Source: Torymus aiolomorphi
Taxonomy: Eukaryota; Arthropoda; Insecta; Hymenoptera; Torymidae
NCBI GenBank assembly: GCA_036365515.1
Contig: CM070875.1
Span: 9,898,001 to 9,962,000, forward strand
DNA length: 64,000 nucleotides
Direction: 5' to 3'
Numbering within the stretch: the first letter of the stretch is position 1; every line of letters starts with the position of its first letter. Below, in pieces: positions 11,191 to 24,440 of the stretch. The notes under the pieces were generated by a model, which saw nothing but the letters and a program-made list of their open reading frames with translations, was not told the DNA's origin and ran no database searches. Both the position numbers and the translations under genes were made by a program.

Positions 11191-12480
11191 TTTACTTAAT
11201 GAGTGGAGATGTAAGGCTGATATTTGCTGCTGTGCAGAAGAAACATTCATGATTTTTTGTAGTCGATGTCGATGTGTAGAGAGCGTTTTATATTGCGTAA
11301 TTATTTTATTCGAGGTCATTTAAATTAATCGGTTCTTGCGTAAAGCTATTCTATTATACATAATATTGGATAGATGGATGGACTCTTTCACATTTGTCAT
11401 TACTTCGGCTTTTAATTTTTATTTTAATTTTTTTTTATTCTGCACTATTTATTTAATCACCATAAACATTTAATAATTAATATAATTAGAGCTATACTAA
11501 TGCATCGTAATTGATTTCCTTAAAACATTATTATTATTATTTCCTTATTATAAGCTCTTATTTTAATTACGGCTAGATCTTGATTACCGCGACGATACAT
11601 CTATAACAACTTGATCAGCTGATTCCCGAACACGCCGTTTATCCCGTGCGCCGTATACAGCGCATGTGCGGTTAATAGCTTGGCTCCCATCCTTCGACTT
11701 AATCAGTGCGATGATGGCTATGATTAATTAGCGATTATTGCAAGATAATAGCGTCGGAGCCACTTTGTTCCTGAGCCTATAACGGTATTCAAGATTCGCT
11801 CTAATGTTATATACTCGTTACAGTTAAAAGACTTCCCCCAAAAGACAGTTTATTAATAGCTTCGTCACTTTATGATCATGACTTTATAACATTTTACGAA
11901 TGCCGTAGAAGTACTTTTATTTTCACGTTAAAACAGATTATATTTCGATGTGTTTCTGCGCATGAATTTTATTATTTTATAAACAAACCTTACAGCTATA
12001 ATAAATAAAAACGTGCAAAAAACTTTTACGTTATCAATATCAATTGTATATTTTCAAACCGCAACGATACATTTATTTACTCACATCCGAAAACGTTATT
12101 TAAATTTCACAGCCCACTCCGCGCAACAGCAAACAACACCGCCATCCTCTAAAAAAACCGCTGCCAATTTATTGGCACCTGGCTTCCTCCAAATTAATTT
12201 ATCGTTCCTATATGTGTAGTATATAATTCAAATATAAAATGTTTATGCATTTTACATGTTTTTTTGATGATCGAAAACTTCATTAATATTTACAAAAACT
12301 CTTTGAACTATCATTAAAAAAAACGCAAAAATCAATTTTTACGCATCGGCGAAACAAAAAATGTATTTTCAAAATTGAATACGCCCGAGGATTAATGTTT
12401 AATTAAAAAATGTATTTTTTTTCCAAATTCGAACAAAAAAATGGGCTTTGGTAGATTAAAATTGAAATTATAGTTCTCGA
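11191..12480. other. AT-rich stretch with an enhancer-like patch
   Basis: No gene seen. 11,570-11,830 is less AT-rich than its surroundings and holds several TAATTA/GATTAAT-type homeodomain-like sites and a TGATCAGCTGAT palindrome. A regulatory role is inference. Confidence 0.3.
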
Positions 12481-12488
12481 GATAAAGC

Positions 12489-12530
12489 GGCATACGCACA
12501 CGCACACATACACATACACACACACATACC
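12489..12530. repeat. CA-rich microsatellite
   Basis: Imperfect (CA)n with CATA and CGCA interruptions. Confidence 0.85.
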
Positions 12531-12699
12531 CATACAGATATTTTCTAAAATTATATTTTCTAACACCTCTAATCATATTTCTAGAGCGATTTAATGAAAC
12601 TTAAAATTTTACTATTACAAAGCTTCCTCTAGGAGGAAGTCGAATAAACGTTTCATACAGACGTCAGAAAGAAAACAATAATTCACTCGCCACACACAT

Positions 12700-13480
12700 G
12701 CGCTCAATAAAAGAAAACCACCACGCATTCGTATATAGCCGCCCCCGAAACCTCAAACGCAATTCTCCGCCGCAGCGCAATTTCATTCCGCGTTTACACC
12801 TCCTCTCTCCCTCTCTCTCAAATATGCACCTCGCCCGTTTCCAAAGTCTATAAAAAAAAGAAGAACGCGCATCCGAGCAATTCCTCAGTGGCGAAGCCGC
12901 GGCGGCTACGGTCCGACAAAAAGGCGACGAAGACGCAGAGAAACCACTGCGGAGCCGTGAATTATCCAGGCAATCGCGCGATTGCAAAGTTTATTATCCC
13001 GCACTCGCTGGTGCGGGCAGCAGCAGGCAGGCAGTAGTACGAAAATAAATCCGAAAACAAGCGAGCGTGTTAGGCGCTCGCGGGGCCGAAGGTCAAGTGC
13101 GACTAAACCTTGCTCTCGTTCTTTCTCCCTCTTGTATAGAGAGATGCACTGGATCGAAATGCTCTCTCCTGGCGACCGAAAAGTTTGGCGAGCGCGTCGA
13201 TTTCTGTTATTTTCGCGCGGAGAGTGCGCAAGTGTCATAGTGAGCGACAGGATGGATGCGGAGAGATATCGGGCCGCCGGTCGAAGGTCGGGTCGGAGGG
13301 AAAGATACGGCTGGCCTTGCCAGCGGACGAGGATGTTTGCGGCACGAGGATAGGTATGCTTGCGATGTCACATTCCTCGGCGGGAGTTTTTCAAATGTGG
13401 TTATTGTTTTTCGGAGGAGTAGGCGTATGGTATGAGCGAGGGGTGAGGGAAATCCGTTGATAATTTGACGCTGGCACGGG
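12700..13480. promoter_or_regulatory. GC-rich island with divergent strand skew
   Basis: One of the larger islands. 12,700-12,850 is C-rich, the core at about 12,890-13,270 is CG-rich, and 13,270-13,480 is strongly G-rich. ORFs of up to 123 codons occur on both strands, overlap each other and look compositional. Confidence 0.35.
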
Positions 13481-14204
13481 CGATGTTTGAATGGAATATT
13501 TCGCATATTCGTATAATTTGATTTGCAATTGTAATGGGGAGACAATAATGTCATTCGTCGTAACTAATGGCTTGGGTGGAATTCAGTTATTCGGGAGTGC
13601 TGTTTAGACTTGAAACGTCGCCGTTAGTCTACCTACTGACTAAACGGTTCTGTTTCCAGTAGAAAGTATATGAGCAATTCTCTAGAACTTTTAATTTTTA
13701 CAGTACTGTAACATATTTTATGGTTCTCAGATATTTAGCTATCTAAGTCAAGCAAATATTTATAAAATCCACTTCCAGTAACATGTTCCACTACATAGAA
13801 TTCATTTTTAAATAAGGACAAGCTCAATGGGCAATCGGAAAAAGCCTAAATTTAGAGATTTTGCCTGCGTACCTTAGGAAATTTTCATCCTTATTACGTC
13901 GTTGAAAAAAAAACTCTTTTATAAATGCTTTACCATCTTTTTTAGGCTATTATCCCTTGTTTAATATTGGAAAATATGTTGTCGGATTGAATGTGCCTAC
14001 CTTTAAAAAAAGTGCATAGCATTATCTCTGCGACGCTGTATTTTGGTAAAAATAAAAAATAAACTTTATTTGTCGATTAAAAAAAAAGCTTTTGTGTTTT
14101 TTCAACTTTCTGGGGCTTAAATTACTCGTCTTGGAAAGATGAACAAAATGTAACTTTCGTTATAAGTGCGCCTCTTATGGAAAGTGAATTATGATCTACT
14201 AAAA
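13481..14204. other. AT-rich stretch, no gene seen
   Basis: No coding-like ORF or clear repeat. Confidence 0.5.
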
Positions 14205-14400
14205 CACACGCTGTCGATTCGCCCCTCGCCTAAAAAATTATCATTTTTGGTGGCACACATAAACAACGGTAAATAGGACTAATTTGAGTATTTCTCTTTT
14301 TTCTACATACATTTTCTTGAACTAATTCACGGGGTGTCTAACGAAATTCCGATTTATTTTCAAAAAAATCAAAAAAGAAAGTGATTGTAAGCCAGTTTTA
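14205..14400. repeat. Dispersed repeat, second copy at 40,090-40,265
   Basis: The two copies share blocks such as GGCACACATAAACAAC, CTCTTTTTTCTACA and CTTGAACTAA in the same order and spacing. They are probably fragments of one unclassified non-autonomous element. Confidence 0.7.
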
Positions 14401-14799
14401 CATGTATTCACTCACGCTTATTCGTACATGCATAAGCATAAACATAAGCATATTTTTAAACTATGTTTAAAAATGAGGAGCACCCCCTTTTTATTGTTAG
14501 TTGGGGTACCTAGAACAGAAGAAAATGAGTTTTGTGAATGTGCCTCAACATTAAATTTTGAAATTTCTATTTAGCTAAAAGTTAAAAGTTCCAGAGAAAT
14601 ACTCATATAGTAAGCAAACTAAATAATGCTTCATGTATCATATTCAACGTAAAACGAAATCATAATATCAACTTTAACAAGCAATTTTTAAAATAAAAGC
14701 ATACCGTAATATGCACATCTCTCCGGGCATTTTAAATTCATCTCCCCTCATCGATAACATATCTAACACGAATTCGGTACACATAGAACATCCCGGATA

Positions 14800-15450
14800 T
14801 CAACTACCTGCAACCCCCCAAAACCAAAAGCTTGTTCCCCTCCCATTTCCTACATAAAATATGCAAGTACCCACAGACATGCGAAAGCGGTCAACTAGAT
14901 ATTTTGTTAATCGCGCAGCCTCGTACTTACCCCACAAGACGCGCATGATTTATGAGCCCGACTTTCTTCTCCTGATTATATACACACTCGCCACTGCAGC
15001 GCGAACACGTTTCTGTCACTGACAGAACGTCGATGCTCGCATTTCGACCCAAATAGTTTTCCACAGACGGCGACTGTTAAAATAATTGCCCGCAGGATGG
15101 AAAGAGTCGTCGTCGTCGTCGTGGTACTGGAGTATAATATAGGTATACTCATAGGTGGCGGGAATTCAGCCGTGAAATTCGCTTTCATCAATCAGCGTCG
15201 CGGGGGATTTTATTTACAGTGGCCGGCGCGGTATTGGAGTGAAAATGAACGCGTGAGGTTAATGTTGATAATGGGTGAGTGGCGCTGGTGGTCATCGCCT
15301 CTTCATTGTCGCCGCGGCGTTCTTTTTGGCGTCCACGCGATGGTCGGCGATGGCATTTGTGCGGTGACGTTAATCGAGGACGTACGGGGTTAATGTGATT
15401 GGACGTTGGTTGGCTTTTGTGTGGCGGGATCGCATTGGGTTTGCGAGAGT
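14800..15450. promoter_or_regulatory. GC-rich island with divergent strand skew
   Basis: C/A-rich flank at 14,790-14,960, core near 15,040-15,330 with a (GTC)n patch near 15,105, and a G/T-rich flank to 15,450. Confidence 0.3.
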
Positions 15451-16329
15451 GAGAGGAATTCTTTGAATATTTATTATTTCATTGATTTGAATAATGTTAT
15501 TGTACTTGGTTGGAGGAAATGCGTAGTTTTGACAAATATTGCTTATTCTAAAAAAATTATATATCATAATATAATTATTAACTTTCCCTTTATTACAGTA
15601 ATACGGCTGTCAAACCTATTCATAAGTTTTATCCTAATTGTTAGTATAATGGCGACGAATAGTTCGAACAATTCTTTTTTTTTTTTTAAACCTAAATATA
15701 ATGGCAAAATAGTGTATTAAAATCACCCACTTTTTCTAACCAACACCTTAGTTTAGTAAACTAAAAAAGTTCAGAGGCTCAAAAAACATTTACAAGCTCA
15801 CTAGGTTTATGCAAAAAATATCAAACTTTTTTTGAAACTTTTATTCGAAAAAAAAAATCGAAAAATATAATAGACGAGTCAGACGTTATTGTTTATATCT
15901 ATAAATTGAAATAAAAAGTGTTACATCTTCATATAAATAAAAACATTGCAAGTAAATCTTCCCATCTTAAAAAAATGATGGATTTGTTGTGATATCATTT
16001 TATTCGTGATTTGATTGGTGGGAGTAATGGGTTGCTAGGTTACAAAAACAAAAGTGGCGTGAAGGTTTGCCAAAATTATGGCGCGCGAAGCGCGCCTAGA
16101 AATGACTAGTATCTTTAAAAAATGTATTTAGACTTGAATTCATTTTGTAATGGTAAAAAATAAAAAATTTTCGAACTATTCTTTCGCACCACGACCAATT
16201 GTTCTTTATATACCTTTGTAATTTAGGTTCGCGGCGATATATTAATAATTTCACGATAAGTCCTATATTATCTTTTAAAACTATCATTTTTCTTCAACCA
16301 TTTCAAAACATTACCCATAAAAATAACCA
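15451..16329. other. AT-rich stretch, no gene seen
   Basis: AT-rich. A short GCGCGC palindrome lies at about 16,081-16,097. No coding-like ORF. Confidence 0.5.
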
Positions 16330-17240
16330 TCACCCACATATAACGTCTTTAAAATTCAACTTACTCCATACCACGCGAATCCGCCGCACTTCAAACGCTT
16401 TTTGCAGGCTAAAAATATGATATAACTCTCGCGGGAACCATCCATTATTCACGCACAATAACACTCCCGCCAAAAGACCGCAATCACTCTCCCCGCCTCG
16501 TAAATTAAATATAAACTTTTGACGAAACCTCCTATACCACGAATTCCTACTCTCATAAAAACACGCGCCTCCTTTTTCAGAACCTTTCCACCTCCTGCAT
16601 CTATTTTCGTCCCTACGCTTCAATCGAAGCCTCGTGTGCGAGCTTGCGGTAGACACCGCGATTCCCCGTCCGATAACATCGGGCGCCGAAGGTCTCGGCC
16701 CTCCTAATTTTAACCGCCACACACGCGTGATAAAACACACAGCTGCTATTTTCGGCTGTCTATAGGCTAGCTTAGCTATAGGCTCGTAATTCGCGCCGTT
16801 TATATCATTCGCGAAAAAAAAGCTGGCGGTCATGCGCCGTGTATGATAGAGCGGAGAGAGGATTTTCTGTTTTTATTTCTCCTTTTTTGTTCGGTGTATA
16901 AAGCGAGAGCGAGCGTTTTATATCTCGACGCCGTGAATACGAACGTTTGAGATTACTCGCCCCTCCGACTCGGGTTTCTGTCTCTGCATGCGTGTGTGTT
17001 TTGAATCGCCGCGCGACTTGGGTGCGCTTCTTTTTGAAGCTTATTGGTCGTGTTTCCGGGTACGCGTAAGTTTTCTTTTGGCGCATGTGCACCCGGTCTT
17101 TTGTGTCGTATGGTATTATATGTAGTTGCGGCGAGGAAAACAAAAGGAACTCGCTTGGCGGATTGGAAATTTTGTCATTGGACTTTAGGAAAAATATGTT
17201 GGTTGTGGAATCATCGGTTTTGGTATGTAAAGAACTAATT
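16330..17240. promoter_or_regulatory. GC-rich island with divergent strand skew
   Basis: C/A-rich 16,330-16,580, CG-rich core near 16,620-16,960, G/T-rich 17,000-17,230. ORFs of 112 and 167 codons on the minus strand cross it without recognisable domains or splice support, and the skew alone explains them. Confidence 0.35.
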
Positions 17241-17507
17241 CATATTTTTAAATTTTGGTTTTGTTTTGAATAAGTTCCGTAATGACAATTTATTGAATAA
17301 ATGCCGCGTTGCTATTTTCGATACTAGTACTTTTGTTATTTGCGAACTGAAATATACCTCTAGAATACCTAAATATTTAATACTAGAATTGTTTTTAATT
17401 CACATTCAGGTAACTGAAAATCGACTTGGTTAGCCAAAAAAATATTTGTAAAAAATGTTATCAGAAATTTACGAAAGTATCCGATTTAAACCCGTAAAAA
17501 AATTGTC

Positions 17508-18203
17508 GAGGTAAAACCGGATACTTTCATTATTCTTTCCAAAATGAATTTTAAGCGGTATTCGACATTCTAGAAATAATATAAAGATGTAAAAACGTTG
17601 TTTAATGAAGAAATCTTTTATTAATAATTATAAATTAACGTTTTTTTATAAAAAATCGCTGAAGTCATATTTTCTTCTGACCAACTTTGCCGGGAAGACT
17701 TTCTAATATATGTACGTATTTCTGTATTAAAACACAAATTAATTTTATATGTATAATGTGTGAACAGTGCACTAAATGTCTATTATTAGTTTATTTTATC
17801 ATTACGTTAAAAGAAAAGAAAAAATAAGCTATCCAATTTTACCCCAAAGTTCGAAAAAAAAGTAATTAGGTATTTATTTTTTGCAATTAAAAGTAAAATT
17901 GAGAAACGGAATTGCTCCTACTTATTTATTATAACATAGATAACCGTTATGTATGTACAGAAAGAATATGTTGCTTACAGGAAGATCATACGCACTGACT
18001 TATGATGAAGACGATCTTGCGAGCTAAGAAATCTTTGACCTCTTCTAAAGTCAACACGAGGCTATTTTTGACATACCGATCGTATACAAAATGGTAATAG
18101 GATTATTCTCAAAGAGATACCATAGCTATTATATATCGCACTAGTAGTAACCGAGAAATTGAGAATTCTAGTTTTACTCCAGTACCCGGTTTTACCCCAG
18201 TTT
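17508..18203. mobile_element. Possible TIR element
   Basis: GGTAAAACCGG near 17,510 faces its complement CCGGTTTTACC near 18,189. The match is short and the ends are not sharply defined, so this is only a candidate non-autonomous element in an otherwise gene-free AT-rich stretch. Confidence 0.3.
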
Positions 18204-18289
18204 CCCCTACTCACATAAAAGTAGACCTGTATGTAAAAGTATAATAAATATTATCCAAGTCCAAATTTCTCCACTACAAGTTTATCATT

Positions 18290-18980
18290 CAACAATTATA
18301 ACCAACTACAACGAAACAACATAACTCTATAATTTTTCACAAACCAATCCTCAAATAGAAACGACGTATCCTCTCTATCTCTCTCTCTCTCCGAGTCCGT
18401 CGTATAATACCAAACGCATTGTTCTAACGCAGCGCGCAACGCAACAGCCATAATGCGGCGTGCGCACTTGGTATACGCCCGAACGGCCGTTTCATCTCGC
18501 ATAAAGTCACTCCGTCCTCGCATTAGGAGATTATCTCTCTCTCCCTCTCTGCTGCTTCGCATTATAAAGCCGCGACTGTCCAAATTTCCTCTACTGCATG
18601 TGCGCGCGTCCTCATCCTCAAACGAAGAAAGTCGCAAAATTAGTTAGTACATACGCACCCCGTGCCCCCCCCCCCCTCCCCGTCAATTACGCGATCTCGT
18701 CGTATTGTGTCCCAAATTTATTCCTCGTTGTCGACGCACGAATGGATAGCTCTGCCTAATTAGCGGCTCGTCGATTGGGTGTGATGTTTGTGTCGGTAAT
18801 ATGCTGGTGCGCAGCTGCTGCATTTTTGCGCATGTGTAGAGAGAGAGAAGAGAGAACTGGAATTCTTAAAAATAGAACGAAGTCGAGAATGGAGAGGAGG
18901 CGAGCTCGCAGCGGTATAGGTACTGGTACAGTAAGCTCACCGCGTGGGTAGGACTGGAGAGGAAAACAAGGTTTTTTTGG
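18290..18980. promoter_or_regulatory. GC-rich island with divergent strand skew
   Basis: CT-rich left flank (TCTCTC near 18,375-18,392), poly-C tract at 18,665-18,680, G-rich right flank with GAGAGA near 18,840. Confidence 0.3.
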
Positions 18981-19173
18981 AGGTGATGAAATTTGCTGGC
19001 CATGCAATTGCGGAATGCATTTGAGCGTTCCGTCTGGGAATTGAGGCAGTGTGCAATCTTTGAAATATGTTGATGTGAGCAGATTTTCGATGATTTAAAA
19101 AGAAAAAAAAGACATTAAGAAAAACGTGCAAAAGAGAAATGATGAATTTGATGTACAAATAATTTTTTGACTT

Positions 19174-19456
19174 CCCTGGTAAAAATATTTTTATGAAAAA
19201 AGAGTAATTGTTTTCATTAAAGGTCATCCATGAGGTACTATGAATATATTACGAAAAAATTATAAATACAAAAAATTAATTAATATTCACAGTAATTTCA
19301 TGAAAAAGTTATATGAGTAATTAATTCTAAGAATAATAATAAATTTATTATTAATGAATAAATACGTTATATACGGAAAAATATGATTTTGTGTATAAAA
19401 GTATGTCTGATTTGGAACGCTTCATTACTTTTTTCAAAAAACTATTTTCACCAGGG
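19174..19456. mobile_element. CCCTGG-ended MITE
   Basis: Terminal inverted repeats CCCTGGTAAAAATATTTTT and its imperfect complement bound 283 bp of AT-rich DNA. TT lies directly outside both ends (candidate 2-bp target duplication). It shares the CCCTGG end with the elements at 33,212 and 57,806. Confidence 0.65.
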
Positions 19457-19543
19457 TTGAATTAAAAATCAATGAAAGATTAGAAAATGAAAACCGATTG
19501 ATATATGGGAACATTATATAATATAATACACACTTATATAGGC

Positions 19544-19722
19544 CAATCAATTAATGACGTGTTCTTGTTTATGCACATACTGATTGTGCACATATTAATT
19601 GTGCACACTTTAACATTGGTATATATCTATATATATAGATCTGTACCAATGCTATCTGTGCACAATAAATATGTGCACAATCCTTATGTGCACAAACAAG
19701 AACATGCCCAATTAATGTTGCA
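19544..19722. repeat. Imperfect palindrome with repeated TTGTGCACAT
   Basis: Arms of about 85 bp meet at a TATATATAGA centre near 19,633. Each arm contains three evenly spaced GTGCACA motifs. It is probably a MITE, and the repeated motif could also bind a protein. Confidence 0.7.
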
Positions 19723-19829
19723 ACGAATATTTAAGTACGAAATATTTTCAATCACGCCCACGTAACTCAATTCATCAATTTATTTTGACCTTTCAAACAT
19801 TTATCATTTAGCAATCAGTCAATTTCACT

Positions 19830-20480
19830 TTCCTCGACTAATCATCCACCAGCTCCTAATGAAACCTCAACATTTGAAAGTCTTCATCTCTCTAACGATC
19901 TGTCCAAATACATAAAATCATTCAAAATATTTATACTCCTCGAATCTCCTATCCTCGCACACCCGCGCGTATATTACCGAAGCCAAAAGTTATCTCTTCC
20001 ATTCATCCCGCAACCCATTACTACCGCTTCCTCTGTCCACGCCTCTCGAAATAAAATTCCGCGAACCCATCACCGCGTGTCTTAGTACCCCACAGCTCGC
20101 TCCGATTATACCCGTACACATGTCTTTAACCTCGACATCAGCCGCGCTGCTTACACGTTCCCGAAATACCTCGCTGCGAGAGCGCGCGCGCGCACACATT
20201 CTTCCGCTGCGCGCTGATTACACGCGCGCCCGATGAATTATACGCGGGGGGCTCTGGATAGTGTTGAAAGTTGGCCCCGAGCCGTCCCGGAAATTGCGGC
20301 CGATCCACGCTTCGATGCTGAGTTGTGTGTGGGGAGTTTTTTTGGCAGGTTGGTAATATGTGGTTTGCGAGTTTGTGTGCGCTATTGTTGTGGGTTTTAA
20401 TTTTGAGAGAGAGAGGCTGTGGGTGAATTTAGTTGTTTACAAGATTTGCAGGGAGGTGTTTCGGAGTGTTGTGATGGAAA
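19830..20480. promoter_or_regulatory. GC-rich island with divergent strand skew
   Basis: C/A-rich left half, CGCGCG near 20,183 and 20,222, G/T-rich right half from about 20,240. Confidence 0.3.
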
Positions 20481-20859
20481 GTATAGATGGGTGTTGAGGT
20501 TACGCAAGACTGTAAAGTTTTTGCATTAATTGTTTTAACGGAAAATTTGTGTGAAAGTGTATATAGTTAATGTGCGTATCGATGTTTAATTATGTCGTGA
20601 ATTTCAGATCATTCATAAAAATAGTTATACGACTGTTGCAACGTAAAATTTCTGATTATATTAGATTCACGGAAATTTAAGTTAATTTAAATTCCATGAA
20701 GTTTAAATTACCCTCATATTAGTGTAAATATTTTATAATTTTCTATAATTTTTTGAGAATCTATTTGAATGTTCCAGCCACAACTAACTTTCATTGAAAA
20801 TGGAAAATTTTCAATTAAAAACTAAGGCCAACTGCGCGTGCTTTAGTAATTGCTGCACC
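20481..20859. other. AT-rich stretch, no gene seen
   Basis: No coding-like ORF or repeat recognised. Confidence 0.5.
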
Positions 20860-21139
20860 TAAAGTAAAATAAAAACGACCTTTCCGCGTATCGATTTCCC
20901 TTCCCTTAAGTGTCCCACTAAAAATATATATGCCACGGTTAGGCATCCAATTAGACGCGCTTCGATTCGCGGATAAGCCGAGCTATTTGGGTTGCGATCG
21001 TTCGCGCGCGCGATCCCGGTATTTTCAAATATTTCGCGCTCGAAAATCCCGAGTTTCGAAAACGCGAATTCCGTCAAGTCAAATATTTATTCGTATACCC
21101 CGGGCAAAGCTCAACTGCAATGCGATTATAGACGCGCTC

Positions 21140-21360
21140 AAATTCATCAATTGAAAAATTTTATAAAAAAAAATCACGATATAGTAGCACTTTTCGACAC
21201 GGGTGTGGAAGTATATTATTTTCGCTTCGCTCGAGCAAAAAACGTCATATGAGATAAATAATCTACTTAAGTACAGTCTCGAACCGTATTTTATACCACG
21301 AGCGCCGAAAAATCATATCTAAGTTGTGATTTTGAGGTTAGAGTGGTATATAAAAGGTAT
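21140..21360. repeat. Dispersed repeat, inverted copy at 52,880-53,090
   Basis: Shares CGACACGGGTG, CTTCGCTCG, CGAACCGTATTTTATACCACG and GAGGTTAGAGTGGTATA-type blocks in order with the reverse complement of 52,880-53,090. The GC-richer DNA on either side (20,860-21,140 and 21,400-21,650) holds no recognised gene. Confidence 0.75.
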
Positions 21361-21720
21361 TTAAACGAGAGTTGGTGTAACACGACATACAAGTAAATCC
21401 AGACTATACAGTGGTTCCATGTGGTCTTGACACTTCGCATGGATTTCGCGGCACGCAGTTTACGAGGGTCGGAACTGCTTTGGGCAAGTGTGTAACGCGG
21501 CTTCTCTACGCGGCTATCCTCGAGCAGACGCGAATTTCAGCTGCACGAGCGAAGACGTCTTCAATGCGAAATACAGAGCTAAAGTCGAGTGGCAGAGTGA
21601 GTTTATACGCTCGTGTGGGTGCTCGGAAATTTAGTTCGATGTGAAATTGTTTGCTCGTAATGTTTTGGGTTTATGTTAATATTATTATAGGAAAAGGGTA
21701 TTTGTGTATGTGGAAATTGC

Positions 21721-22170
21721 TTAAGGATGTTCAATGGTTACAGCAAAGTTAACAGAAGTCTTTGAAATTTTAATATATCATTACTTAGATAAAGTAAAAG
21801 CAGCTTGAATTTTTTCAATATTTTATACTGAGCATTTTTTCGAGAAAAAAATTCATGAAAATCGAGTTTTTAACATAGGCTCTTATGGGAGAGTGAGGTT
21901 ATGTGACCTTTGGACATAAAAATCTCATATAAAAAGTTAAGAGATTAGGTTAAAAGACCTTTATTTGAATAGAAAAATAATCAAAGAATAAAAACGTAGA
22001 GGGATCTTGACCGCTTACAGGGCATTTGGGAAAGAAGTAAGTGAAAACGTAAACAAAACACCGAGTTCGTTGGCTGCGCGAGGAGGTGCGCGGTGAGCGG
22101 GGAGTGCCCGCGGGGAGAGAGGGACGTCCCTCGCCTTGCCCCGTAGCATGACACCATTGAACATCCTTAA
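21721..22170. mobile_element. TTAA-flanked short-TIR MITE
   Basis: TTAA at 21,721-21,724 and 22,167-22,170 with termini GGATGTTCAATGG. Unlike its neighbours it is not palindromic throughout. A GC-rich block (22,060-22,145) sits near the right end. No transposase. Confidence 0.75.
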
Positions 22171-23479
22171 ACAGGATTTCTCTAAATTGGAAACGGAATT
22201 TATTATATTAAACTAGAGATCCACATGCAACGTTCCGTTATAAGTATACTAAAATGTAAAATAATTATTGTAAATTCAATCGCTTCAATTTCAGATTTTT
22301 AAATAACTTATATTGATTTAATTTATTATTTTTGTTACGGATACATATTGATTATAAATACTCAAAAAGTAGAAAAAAGCGTTTATGTAAATTTATCATT
22401 ATTGATTATATACATATATTTACTAAGGTTGCAATTAGTTCGAAAAACAAGTAAAGACCGTTGCTAAGAAGAAGCTAAGTTGTTGATTTTGTCGTTTGTG
22501 ATTCAGTCGTTGCGTAACCTTTGAATGAGGTATTAATCAAACATGAGAATAAACGAAACTTTAGAAGCATTTTGTGCTTATTTTTAATATTTCCCAATCA
22601 CCCGCCACGAATTCCGTTTTGTGTGGAACAATTTTAGTTTTTCTTTAGCGGACATCCAGATAAAAAGCTCTATATTTTTTGGCCGTGAGCACGGGGATGC
22701 TTGTCATCTATCCGGGGCCGCAGCTATTTCTCGAGGTTCAATTTGATCGAAAGAGGAGAAACCACGTCACTAATACCTAAGCGAAGAGCCGGACTCGTGA
22801 ACGGTTGGGCCGTGTGTCAGAAATTCCAAAATAATTGAATTGTTTCTTGCACGGTTGAAAATCGTGTGTTTTGTGTAGTTTAACAGACGATTACAGAAAT
22901 TGTGTATAGGACATAGACAGCGAAAAATGTGTGTTATAACCCCACTTACTTTACATTAGTGCTACATAGAATTTGTGTACTCTATGCCCACTAAATCTTA
23001 ATATTACACGGAAAAGTGTGGTACCAATTTCGTTTTCGACACAAAACTAGTGTCAAATCCGGATCTCATTTTCAACTGGGTAATGGTAACGATCAGATAA
23101 CAATAAATAGTTTGAGTGAATTAAGTGAAAAATACTAAACAATGAATAGTTTGGTTTATTATGTACTTAATGAGTTGACCGTCAATGCGTGCGGATACCT
23201 GAGATTTTTTTATATTACAAACCGAGTAATGTCTATTTTACTTTTAAATTAATTTAGTCTCAACCATTCTAATGAATTATACACAGGCAATATTATTTGC
23301 CTTTAAATAAATAAACAGTATAATTATATAATACCCAAAATATTTTTAAACGAATTTTAATAATCAGAAAATCGCGTACCATAAAATCAAATAAACGAAA
23401 TAACTCGTGCTAATAGTCCATTTATCGCCGCGTACATCCGTTTACAAACTTTCGACAAGTAGCATTACCGTTCACCAAC
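22171..23479. other. Mostly AT-rich, no gene seen
   Basis: 22,640-22,870 is more GC-balanced (contains CCGGGGCCGCAGC) but gives no coding or RNA signature I can recognise. The rest is AT-rich. Confidence 0.45.
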
Positions 23480-24081
23480 AAACTAATCTGCGCGCGCGCG
23501 CGTCTGCAGGTCAAACCACTCGAACACTCTCGCACAATTTTTGGCAGTGATAGCTCAAATTGTAATCCAACTAAACGCGCGCCCTCGCTTCAACGATGTT
23601 AATCTACTTTCCTTGCTTTATCAACTTTCCCGTTATTAACCAGTCGCGCACACGTGTAATTTTCACGGAATTCTCTCTGCAATATCTGCAATACCTGCAA
23701 CAACAACAACAAGACTAACCAAACTCGCGTGGCGACGAGGTACAATTTAATACCTCATTTTTTAATCCGCTTAATTAAATTCCCCTTCTTCCCCGTCGAC
23801 GACGAATTCCGCGCTGCTTTATAATTCGCTAACGCGCGCACGCGCGCTGGCCTTTTATGTGTCATCCTCAATTATCCGCGAATTCGAGCTGCTGTTGCTG
23901 CTGCTTCTTGGAAAACAATTTCTCGCCATGACGTCCTCGTTATCTCGGAATAATTATTTCGCGCTCGCGCAAAGAGCTATAAAAATGAAGGAAGCCCGTA
24001 AAGCTCGGTCGGTCGTTATTAGTAATGACCACAATGGGGAGCCGTTCCATTTCGCTGAACGTCGATGAGGTGGAGGAGGAG

Positions 24082-24177
<96 letters not shown>

Positions 24178-24350
24178 TGTCAATCGATACGGGAGGTTGC
24201 CGAAGAAGAACAATGACAAAGGAATTGTATCGGTCGGGATGTGTATTCTGACGGTCGACTGGGTGATCTGTTCGGAATGTGTAAAGGTGTGTGTGTAATG
24301 TGTTACCTGTTAGTATGTGCGGATTGATTGATGTAGGATAGGGTATAGGG
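23480..24350. promoter_or_regulatory. GC-rich island with divergent strand skew
   Basis: CGCGCG at about 23,491 and 23,833, a C-rich left side, and a right flank dominated by the GA repeat and GT-rich DNA to 24,350. Confidence 0.3.
24084..24177. repeat. (GA)n microsatellite, about 94 bp
   Basis: Near-perfect GA run. All ORFs reading Arg-Glu or Ser-Leu through it are artefacts. Confidence 0.95.
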
Positions 24351-24440
24351 AATGTATTGAATGGTACCGCGTAGCACCTAATAATTGTATTAAGTCCCTA
24401 TTATATTATTCCGTGCGTTTATTCTCGTATGACTAATTTT

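Noticed and set aside
12664..13554. Overlapping 90-123 codon ORFs on both strands
   Set aside because: All lie in a GC island, overlap each other in several frames, and show no domain, signal or splice support.
16330..17143. 167- and 112-codon minus-strand ORFs
   Set aside because: Open because of strand skew and few AT-rich stops in the island; no recognisable protein features.
21347..21355. TATATAAAA as a promoter
   Set aside because: It lies at the edge of a dispersed repeat whose other copy has the same GTGGTATA block, so repeat origin is more likely.
24019..24298. ORFs of 63-77 codons encoding Arg-Glu or Ser-Leu repeats
   Set aside because: They are translations of the (GA)n microsatellite on both strands.
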